Shown here piece after piece: positions 57,102 to 64,000 of a stretch of DNA of 64,000 nt. The stretch's first letter is position 1, and the number at the start of each line of letters is the position of its first letter. The stretch is from Tunturibacter psychrotolerans (GTDB taxonomy: Bacteria; Acidobacteriota; Terriglobia; Terriglobales; Acidobacteriaceae), in assembly GCF_040359615.1 (NCBI RefSeq), contig NZ_CP132942.1, positions 3,162,001 to 3,226,000 on the forward strand, given 5' to 3'. The notes beneath the pieces were generated by a model. That model worked only from the letters and a program-made list of their open reading frames with translations, was not told where the DNA came from and made no database searches. The translations under genes and the position numbers were made by a program.

Positions 57102-57445
57102 CTAAGATTCAGCGGGCAGAAAGATCGAAAAGCAAGTCCCGTGCTTGCCTGGATCCACGTTGCTTCGAGTCAGAATCGAACCACCGGAACGATCCACAAT
57201 TCCGCTCGCCACCCAGAGTCCCAGCCCGGTCCCATTCTCTCCCTTGGTAGTAAAGAATGGCTCAAAGATGCGACAAAGGTTGGCTGCAGCAATGCCCGCT
57301 CCGTTGTCGGAAACGGTTACTCGAATGCCCTGGACCTTGGGATTTTGCCAGTGAGACGATTTGCGGACGCGGACTTTTATGTGCACCTCCCCGTCCAGCG
57401 AAGCCTGCGTCAAGCTCGGCAAGTCTATCGAGATAGCGCTACTCT
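57102..57445 (-). pseudogene. Truncated histidine kinase (ATPase domain C-terminus)
   Basis: Contains VSDNGAGI (G1), FEPFFTTK (F box) and [13 protein letters not shown] (G2), but the N box, dimerisation helix and sensor are missing; the frame hits a stop just upstream. The break falls next to the sulfatase fragment, so a rearrangement probably removed both 5' ends. Confidence 0.75.
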
Positions 57446-57460
57446 ACATTACTTTCTTTG

Positions 57461-58225
57461 AGATCTTGGGAGCCCTTCTGCGCTTACGTCTCTTACTCTA
57501 TGGTTCATATGCCCGTGCTTCCTCATCCGGACTTCGCCGGTAAAACCGGCAACGGTGACTGGGCCGACGTGCTCGCCGAGATGGACTATCGCACCGGCCA
57601 AATTCTCGACGCCATCCACGACGCCGGTATCGATGACAACACGATCGTCGTCTTCTGCAGCGACAACGGGCCCGAAGGTACCGATCCATGGCTAGGCGAC
57701 TCCGGTCCATGGCGCGGAACCTACTTCACGGCGATGGAGGCGTCTCTCCGCGCCCCCTTCATCATTCGCTGGCCTGGGAAAATTCCTGCTGGTCGCGTCT
57801 CCAACGAGATCGTGCACATCGTCGACATGTACCCGACACTCGCTCGTGTTGCCGGCGCGAAACTGCCTACCGATCGCCCGGTTGACGGCATCGACCAGCT
57901 CGGCTTCTTTCTCGGTAAGCAGGAGAACTCCAACCGTGAAGGCTTCCCCGCATATGTCGCCGACCGCCTTTAGGCCGTCAAATGGCACAACTGGAAGATG
58001 CACCTTATCTGGCAGGTCAACATGTACGACCCGCCCGTCACGCTACCCCTTCCACGCATCGTCAACCTTCTTACCGATCTGAAGGAAGAGCGTGACGCAG
58101 GCGTAAAGGCCGGCTTCTTAACCGTCCCAATGACGAAGATCCTCGCTGAGTGGGAGTCAAGCCTGGAGAAATACCGCCGATTAAGATGGGTACACCTGAC
58201 CCCTACGTTCCGCCAAAAAGAATAA
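57461..58225 (+). pseudogene. N-terminally truncated arylsulfatase with internal stop
   Basis: Reads as the C-terminal half of a sulfatase: MVHMPVLPHPDFAGKTGNGDW, EMDYRTGQILDAIHD, VVFCSDNGPEGTDPW, then RWPGKIPAGRVSNEI. An in-frame TAG (57971-57973) interrupts it after AYVADRL; the same frame continues with AVKWHNWKMHLIWQ to 58225. The active-site Cys/Ser (FGly) motif would lie in the missing N-terminus. Nonfunctional. Confidence 0.8.
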
Positions 58226-58868
58226 ACGCACGCATCGGTTACGACCAATGTTTGCGCAGATCAGGAACGATAAACGCCCTTCTCATTACTTAACTCGGAT
58301 GGTCGGCAATCCGGAAGTTGCGAATCTCAATTGGTGAGAAATCGCCAATGCACTCATCGACCAGGGAAGGGAGCCCACTTGTCTGTATAGTCGGCTATGC
58401 TTTCAGTTGCGGACCGAACAACTCACATGGGTTCGACCCTTCAATGAGTGACTCGGCCTGTTATCGCCATTCGAGTGCTGGTTCCGGTTGGCCTGCGTTA
58501 TGGACAAAGCTATTCGATGGTCGCTACACCGAAGTACCTTCCTGCATTCTTCTGCAGCGACGAAGTCGTGAAAATTATTAGACTAAAATGTGTGCTGAAT
58601 TGACCATCTATCCGCGTAATACCCTTGTATGTTGGAATTCTCCCCGGAAAAGAGGCCGCTCGATGGTCTTCACGCTTCCAACCGTTTTTCCTCACAGACG
58701 AAATAGAGATGGTTCTTTCGATTCCATTTGCCTGAAATGCCTGCTCACGATAGCTACAACGAGAAGCGAAACCGAGTTGGCAAAGAGCGAGAGGCATCAC
58801 GTCTGCGATGCCTCCATTCTGTCTCAGCGACTATTTGACCTCGCTCACGAAGATAGAAGGAAGTCCGC
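58226..58868. other. Intergenic region, no gene seen
   Basis: Short frames without recognisable content between the sulfatase remnant and a small gene. Nothing identified. Confidence 0.4.
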
Positions 58869-59084
58869 ATGAGATATATCGCTGAGTACGTTGTCAGCCA
58901 CCTTAGTAGTGAGCACTCAGGCACCCTTGTCCTGGGAGACGAGCGCACCCCTAAAGTAGGCGATGTTCTCGATGTCCCAATTGCAGGACGTGCGATGCTT
59001 GTTCAGATTGAAAGTGTGAACTTTAGAAAAGAGATGTACGGTGTACAGCATGCGAGCCTTGTCTGCTCTACTTACACGCTGTAG
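58869..59084 (+). CDS. Small conserved-looking hypothetical protein
   Basis: A 71-residue protein with GTLVLGDERTPKVGDVLDVP, looking like a small beta-barrel. GGAAG lies 8 bp before ATG, supporting real expression. No signal peptide or TM. Function unknown. Confidence 0.6.
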   Translation: MRYIAEYVVSHLSSEHSGTLVLGDERTPKVGDVLDVPIAGRAMLVQIESVNFRKEMYGVQHASLVCSTYTL

Positions 59085-59309
59085 TCATCCGGGCCATGCT
59101 GAGCTGAGCCGCTGTCGTCGTTTTTGTTTGTGATTGGGGGTGTTTGGAGTTGTCGTCCTTGGCCAAGCGGCCAATCTACGCCATCATTCTGGTTTGGTGG
59201 TCGTTCGTTATCTACACAAGGATCCATAGTAATCATCAAAACAGATGCCTTTCTCTCCGGACGCTAAGTCCCCTGCATAATTTGTAGCGTTCCTTTTTGC
59301 GTCTTCCAA

Positions 59310-60077
59310 TTATTGATTGTGAGCAATCTTGCTCACAATCACTGCCTTTTTTCTTATTTGCGTGGAATGATCTTTCTTGTTGACCATGATAGATGCACTT
59401 ACAGCGTTATGCTCTGGTAGCTGATCGTGCAGCACCACATTTAGTAGCGACTTATGAACTCGTATGCGTCCGTTGTATTCAATAAAACCGAGTTTTCGGA
59501 AGCGGTTCATGAAAAAACTTACGCGGGATCGCGTCGTACCAATCATCTCGGCAAGAGTTTCCTGTGTAATCTGCGGGATCAGCATCTCCGGTTCACCCGG
59601 TTTGCCGAATTCGGCCATCAGCAAAAGAATTCTTGCCAGACGTTTTTCACTGGAGTTGAAGAGCTGATCGACAAGGTCCGCCTGGATTCGCATACTGCGT
59701 GCTAACAGAAATGATAGAAAGAGATCAGAGAAGGTGTGTTCCTCGTGCATGACGCGGATCATCTCAGCTCTTTCTATTCTGAGGGCCGTACACGCAATCA
59801 CGGCAGTTGCTGTCGCCATGCGCAATCCCGCAACTGCAGCGATGGATTCCTCTCCAATAAAGTCCCCCGCGGACAGGAGCGTGATGGTGGCTTCTTTGCC
59901 TTTCTCCGAGACGACCGTGAGTTTGACTCTCCCGGTTTGAAGATAAAAAATACAGTTCGCCTCATCCGCCTGCGAAAAGAAATCCTCCTTCGCCTTCAAC
60001 CGGACAATCCTTCGGCCCAACCCCGCGTTCGTCAAGAAGACAACTGGATCGAATGCAGCGTCTGTTGTCTCTTTCAT
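59310..60077 (-). CDS. Crp/Fnr-family transcriptional regulator
   Basis: A 255-residue regulator. The cyclic-nucleotide-like domain (about 15-130) includes YLQTGRVKLTVVSEKGKEAT and LSAGDFIGEESIAAVAG; the DNA-binding HTH (about 175-235) has TQETLAEMIGTTRSRVSFFM. No cysteines of an Fe-S FNR are obvious. ATG at 60077 is preferred over one 38 codons upstream because it starts the domain normally. A 13-bp-arm palindrome overlaps its 3' end. Confidence 0.9.
   Translation of the reverse strand: MKETTDAAFDPVVFLTNAGLGRRIVRLKAKEDFFSQADEANCIFYLQTGRVKLTVVSEKGKEATITLLSAGDFIGEESIAAVAGLRMATATAVIACTALRIERAEMIRVMHEEHTFSDLFLSFLLARSMRIQADLVDQLFNSSEKRLARILLLMAEFGKPGEPEMLIPQITQETLAEMIGTTRSRVSFFMNRFRKLGFIEYNGRIRVHKSLLNVVLHDQLPEHNAVSASIMVNKKDHSTQIRKKAVIVSKIAHNQ
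59314..59341. promoter_or_regulatory. Perfect palindrome over the crp-family 3' end
   Basis: TGATTGTGAGCAA and its complement separated by two bases. As an RNA hairpin it lacks a U-tract; as DNA it resembles a repressor operator in shape. Function unknown. Confidence 0.4.
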
Positions 60078-60230
60078 GTCGAGCGCGCCTCTATCGCCTG
60101 CATCACATTCTATGTGGGGTTCCGTCGATGTGGCCGAAAATTTAATGAGGTAGCCGAAAGTACGACTCTCAGGAAAAAGGCAGGTAACCACGTTGATGAA
60201 TACCTGCCCTTCTACTTTTCGTATCCGCTG

Positions 60231-60633
60231 CTATTTAGTTCTGCCTTCACTTACATGGCCGTGCCCATCACGCACTTCGTTGCCTTTGAAGTTTTTGGGA
60301 GGGGTTGCATGCTCAGGCGTAGCTTTCTCGCCGCGCTCTGGCATTGTTCCCGTATAGCCATGCTCTGGATGGAAGTGGTTATCTACATGGCCTTGGAAGT
60401 TGGCAGGGCCGTGGAAACCACGGTCCTGCTCCAACGAAGACGCCTCCTGTAAACCACTCAGGGCCATAGTATCCGTAGGGAGCGCAGCCGTAGGGAGCGG
60501 CATCATAGTAACCGTAAGGACATTCCGGAGCCACGCCAATTTCGACGGCGACCTGGGCTTGTGATTTGTGAGTATTCGCTGCGAAGCAAAAGCCGGCAAC
60601 AGCAGCTAACGCAACTACTTTAAATCCGTGCAT
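60231..60633 (-). pseudogene. Small secreted Tyr/Gly-Pro-rich protein with one frameshift
   Basis: The first frame gives a signal peptide (to about 26, ending QAQ) and then APYGCAPYGYYGPEWFTGG up to FVGAGPWF; removing one base of the GG at plus-strand 60413-60414 continues as HGPANFQGHVDNHFHPEHGY and onward to the stop at 60231. The intact version would be about 133 residues; similar secreted proteins occur in the phylum. The single duplicated base could be a sequencing error. Confidence 0.6.
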
Positions 60634-61317
60634 AAATTAACCTCAGTGTGTTATCAGGTGCATTCATGCCGAATAGTTGTGCCAGGACAGTTGGGAGTTT
60701 CAAGCCGCAAATAGGGTCAAGTAAATGATCAATATTGATCAGACAGATCTGAAAGCAATCTTTAAGCTTGAGGGACTTTCGTTATTTTACACGATTTCAC
60801 AGTCACGCTGCGGAAGAGTTGTCCGACTTGTAGCCTCGTGGATGATGCTGAGCGAGTGGCGGGCCAATCGGAATTAGTTTTTCAACTGTTAGAACAGGCG
60901 AAAGCGCGTTTCCAGGATTGCTCGCCGTAATCCGTACCTTGGCGATTTTGCGCTAATCGCGATGGCTGGTGAATTGGTTCCGGTTAACTGACAATCCATA
61001 CCATGGGCTCGTGGCGAGTCGAGCCTGTTGCTTCGCCGTATAGTGGTTGATATGCTCATCCGCTTGTTTCGGGCAGCTTGTGATGATTGTTTCTGTTTAC
61101 CTGCCTTGTCTGTCCAAGCGACGGTGAGTGCGGCGTATCAGAAAGGCCTCCGAGTGAATTGAGTGGTCGCAGGAGAAAACAGCCGAATCCGGCATCGACG
61201 GTGCTGCGCTAGAGTCTCTGTACTCGGAGGTGGCCGGGAGCCACATCACGATCTAAAGGGCATCGTCATTGTGCGCAGCGGCCGCGTTGCGGACAAACGT
61301 ACAGCGAAAGGACCTGA
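60634..61317. other. Intergenic region with a perfect 16-bp palindrome
   Basis: TGATCAATATTGATCA occurs at 60726-60741, about 93 bp before the small secreted gene's start. No other gene is seen; the promoter of the serine hydrolase should lie at the right end. Confidence 0.45.
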
Positions 61318-62793
61318 ATGAATAGTTCAAAGGGCCGCGCTTGTCTCAAGCGCCCGGGTACTTACTTATTAGCAGCGATTTGTGCTGTGTGCTATGCAAC
61401 AACATTGGCTCAAACCAGCGCCATAACCGCATCCAAAATTCACAAAGAGACCTCAAGTGGCCTCCGAGTCTTTACGCCGTTCCAAGCCGATGCTGTCGAG
61501 CCGAACTCGACCAAGCAGCGTTTGGATGAGGTAGCAGGTTCGTTCACCAAGGACGATGCATTCATGGGTGCGGTCGTAGTGGCAAAGGGCTCCGACATAC
61601 TTCTCGATAAGGGTTACGGAAAAGCAGTCATGGAGTGGAATATTCCTGATTCTCCTAACGTGAAGTTCAGGATCGGCTCGATGACAAAACAATTCACCGC
61701 GGCGCTGGTTCTCCTGGAGCAAGAAGACGGCAAGCTTTCGGTGGACGACCCTATCCGCAAATACCTGCCTGACTCTCCGGCCACATGGGACAAGATAACA
61801 GTTGCCGATCTGCTGCATCACACCTCGGGTGTTCCCAACTTCATCTTCGACAAACGATTCTTTGAATGGAGGATGGTTTCTCACACACCAGCCGAGGAGA
61901 TGGAGCTTTTCAAAGACAAGCCTCTGAACTTCTTACCTGGAACACAGTGGGAGTACAGCAATTCCAACTATGCGTTGCTCGGTATCATCTTGGAAAAAGT
62001 GACCGGGCAACGCTTTGTGGATCTCTTACAAGAGCGCATTCTTGTACCCCTTGGGATGAAGGATTCAGGGCTCGACGACGACGACCTGATCTTGCCCAAA
62101 AGAGCTGAGGGTTACCAGCCTGGTTCGAAAGGCATCGTTCCCGTGCGTTCCCAATCAATGTCTGTTGGCTGGTCCACTGGCTCCATGTACTCGACAACTG
62201 GGGATCTGCTGCGGTGGGAACGGGGCCTCTTTGGCGGAAAGGTTCTGTCTGCTTCATCACTGAAGCAGATGACTACGGCCACTAAAGGGAACTATGGCTG
62301 CGGCGTCTTTGTGAGTCGTAAAGACGACATGAAGGTAGTTGAACACGGCGGCAGCATTGAAGGTTTCAACAGCTACATGATTTACGTCCCGGCCCGCAAT
62401 ATCGCTGTCATTGCCCTGTCCAATGTAAGCGGCGATGCGCCGGATAAAATGGCTGCCAAACTACTCGACGTGACGCTGGGAAAAACAGTCACACTTGCCA
62501 AGCAGAGAGTTGCGGTGCCGATCGCGAAAGGTGAACTCCCAAAGTTTGTTGGAGACTACCAAATCTCGACGCAGTTATCGCTCAACATAACAGCATCAGA
62601 CGGGGGCTTGGTCGTACTTGCAACGGGACAGCCGCCGTTGCGATTCTCTTATGAAGGAGAGATCAACGGTCACCCACAGTTCTTTACGCGTGCCATGGAC
62701 GCACAAATCGAATTCCTACCGACTGTGACCGACCACGTTTCGACGTTGGTTCTTCATCTGAGCGGGACCGCAATGACAGGCAAAAGACAATAA
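61318..62793 (+). CDS. Serine hydrolase, class C beta-lactamase fold
   Basis: A 491-residue hydrolase with a signal-like N-terminus. The catalytic S121-x-x-K124 is in GSMTKQF, Y213-S-N215 in YSNSNY, and an HGG motif in VEHGGSIEGFN, the three motifs of penicillin-binding/class C beta-lactamase-like enzymes. The C-terminal ~100 residues are an extra beta-rich domain. It may be an esterase or a D-Ala peptidase; true beta-lactamase activity is not implied. AAAGGA precedes ATG. Confidence 0.92.
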   Translation: MNSSKGRACLKRPGTYLLAAICAVCYATTLAQTSAITASKIHKETSSGLRVFTPFQADAVEPNSTKQRLDEVAGSFTKDDAFMGAVVVAKGSDILLDKGYGKAVMEWNIPDSPNVKFRIGSMTKQFTAALVLLEQEDGKLSVDDPIRKYLPDSPATWDKITVADLLHHTSGVPNFIFDKRFFEWRMVSHTPAEEMELFKDKPLNFLPGTQWEYSNSNYALLGIILEKVTGQRFVDLLQERILVPLGMKDSGLDDDDLILPKRAEGYQPGSKGIVPVRSQSMSVGWSTGSMYSTTGDLLRWERGLFGGKVLSASSLKQMTTATKGNYGCGVFVSRKDDMKVVEHGGSIEGFNSYMIYVPARNIAVIALSNVSGDAPDKMAAKLLDVTLGKTVTLAKQRVAVPIAKGELPKFVGDYQISTQLSLNITASDGGLVVLATGQPPLRFSYEGEINGHPQFFTRAMDAQIEFLPTVTDHVSTLVLHLSGTAMTGKRQ

Positions 62794-63032
62794 GTTCTTC
62801 CGAAAGGGTAGGTCAACGAGGCGTTTTCTTGCTTACGGATCACGGGCTAACCAGAACTTACCGTTAGTCTGGCAATTCAACTTCCGAGTTGCCGACCATC
62901 CTGCCAGGAAAAGCTTTTGACTGGCAAGAGGCGAGTTTCCAATTGCCGCTGATTCGAGCGTTTTCGTAATTCCGGCCCCATGGTTCGTATACACCACGTA
63001 TGTTCGACTATGAGCTGACTTCGAGGGCGTCA

Positions 63033-63587
63033 ATGGAGAGCGATACGCAACAAATCGCGCTTGGATTGCGCCAGGGAGATGTCATTGTCCTTGAGGCGCT
63101 GGTCGAGCAGTACCAATATCGGCTTGTTCGCTATCTCATTTACCTCTTGGGCAGACGCGACGGGGTTGACGATCTGGTGCAGGAGACCTGGCTGCGGGTT
63201 CTAGAGCGAGGCTCCTCCTACGACGGGCAGTCCCGCTTTGAGCCCTGGCTGTTCAGGGTCGCACGCAATATTGCTCTCGATGCCATGCGTAAGCGGCCGA
63301 TGTTCAGTCTGGACTCAAATGATGACGGTGGCTATCGACCATCGCCTGCTTCCAATGAGCCTTCGCCATTCACGCTTGCGGCGCGGACAGAAGATGCTGA
63401 CTTGCTTGCTCGCTCGCTGCAAACTCTGGAGCCGGTCTATCGCGAAGTCCTCGTACTTCGCTTTCAAGAAGATTTGTCTCTACAGGAAATATCTGTAGTG
63501 GTGGGAGCGCCGGTCTCTACCGTCGCTTCCAGAATTTATCGAGGGCTGGCAACGCTGCGGCCGCAGTTCGAGGGAGAAACAGCATGA
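63033..63587 (+). CDS. ECF-type sigma-70 factor
   Basis: Sigma factor of about 184 residues. Region 2 contains DDLVQETWLRVLERGSSY and FEPWLFRVARNIALDAMRKR; region 4 is LQEISVVVGAPVSTVASRIYRG. ATG at 63033 is chosen because GAGGG lies 7 bp upstream. The stop overlaps the anti-sigma ATG (ATGA), typical of sigma/anti-sigma pairs. Its target is unknown. Confidence 0.94.
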   Translation: MESDTQQIALGLRQGDVIVLEALVEQYQYRLVRYLIYLLGRRDGVDDLVQETWLRVLERGSSYDGQSRFEPWLFRVARNIALDAMRKRPMFSLDSNDDGGYRPSPASNEPSPFTLAARTEDADLLARSLQTLEPVYREVLVLRFQEDLSLQEISVVVGAPVSTVASRIYRGLATLRPQFEGETA

Positions 63588-64000
63588 ACACTGACCTCCA
63601 CGAAAGTTTCCAGCACATGATCGACGAGAGTCTCGCGGTCGGCATATCGCCTGAGAGGGAACAATCTCTTCGCGAGCATCTCGACACTTGTGCTCCATGC
63701 CAGGAGTATCTCAGCGCAAGCAACCGGGTTATCGCGGGCCTCGGCGGTTTTTCCTTCGGGGTAAATCCAACACTCAATGCCAGGGTTTTCGCGTCTCTCA
63801 GCCTGCCTGCGCAGCACCTCCAGGCCACGCAACCAAGCCGCCGGCGATGGGTGTTGATCAGCGTTGCCGCCGTCGTACTCACAATGGGCGGCTCGTTCGT
63901 CGATTTGCAATTCGGGGGCTTGATCGCTTCTGTCTTCGATATAGAGCGCATGCAGGTGCGGCATGGGCTACTTGCTTTCTGGATTGTGCCCTCGCTGTGT
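63584..64000 (+). CDS. zf-HC2 anti-sigma factor (3' partial)
   Basis: 139 codons visible to the window edge. The zinc-binding signature is present: LREHLDTCAPCQEYL. A TM segment follows (RWVLISVAAVVLTMGG, about residues 85-100), so the protein is membrane-anchored with an outer domain beyond the window. It overlaps the sigma gene by 4 bp and almost certainly holds that factor inactive until signalled. Confidence 0.88.
   Translation, partial: MNTDLHESFQHMIDESLAVGISPEREQSLREHLDTCAPCQEYLSASNRVIAGLGGFSFGVNPTLNARVFASLSLPAQHLQATQPSRRRWVLISVAAVVLTMGGSFVDLQFGGLIASVFDIERMQVRHGLLAFWIVPSLC

Noticed and set aside
59315..59340. Palindrome as a CRP site
   Set aside because: CRP needs TGTGA-N6-TCACA; here the gap is 10 bases.
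60726..60741. Palindrome as an FNR site
   Set aside because: FNR has TTGAT-N4-ATCAA; this has the half-sites in the opposite order (ATCAA-TA-TTGAT).
1..64000. CRISPR arrays, rRNA operons, intact insertion sequences
   Set aside because: No regularly spaced repeats, no rRNA sequence and no transposase were found by reading.

Overview
The window looks like part of the chromosome of a free-living, soil-type member of the Acidobacteriota, most likely class Terriglobia (Edaphobacter, Granulicella or Terriglobus type). This is inferred from recognised protein families: a DUF3300 protein, a DUF4242 protein, a bactofilin, a PYROXD2-like oxidoreductase, RND efflux sets, and a serine recombinase with a DUF2924 partner. 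No rRNA gene or other taxonomic marker is present, so the assignment is tentative. The left and centre carry ordinary housekeeping genes. From about 41 kb to 61 kb the DNA is accessory and littered with gene remnants.

Region by region. 0-9.7 kb: the 3' end of a secreted domain protein, then a six-gene minus-strand block, response regulator - histidine kinase - YncE-like propeller - TolC - adaptor - RND permease, with similar CTTAAG-type repeats in front of its first gene and in front of the propeller gene. 9.8-16.1 kb: a FAD oxidoreductase, a tRNA-3'-end-like scrap, and a second RND permease/adaptor pair. 16.5-25.2 kb: miaB, a bifunctional-nuclease gene, a glycosyltransferase, aroA, a small conserved protein, a dienelactone hydrolase, then rpsO and pnp with a highly structured spacer. 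25.2-41.2 kb: mostly single genes, including a PhoU-like protein, DUF4242, a GlxA-type regulator, a second dienelactone hydrolase, DUF3300, DNA-3-methyladenine glycosylase, a two-gene AT-richer islet, uvrB, a histidine phosphatase, a flavin monooxygenase, a HAD phosphatase, beta-carbonic anhydrase, a DUF4097 protein, an RND/MacA-type adaptor and lexA.

41.4-61 kb: a fused remnant, a MarR-GNAT fusion, a UGT-type glycosyltransferase, an AraC regulator, SDR and NmrA remnants, a SpoIIE phosphatase, a large serine recombinase with a frameshifted DUF2924 partner, an MFS exporter, a bactofilin, a broken receiver domain, a large secreted protein of unknown function, truncated histidine-kinase and sulfatase genes meeting head to head, a Crp/Fnr regulator and a frameshifted small secreted protein. 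61-64 kb: a serine hydrolase, then an ECF sigma factor overlapping a zinc-finger anti-sigma factor that runs off the window.

Functional links: the two-component system probably controls its own operon and the efflux operon behind it through a repeated 11-bp-period operator. miaB/bifunctional nuclease and sigma/anti-sigma are translationally coupled. rpsO and pnp are separated by a terminator and a candidate structured RNA. No single locus can be proved to be a new system. The best leads are the shared CTTAAG operator, the rpsO-pnp spacer RNA, the GhoS-like islet beside uvrB, and the recombinase/remnant zone.
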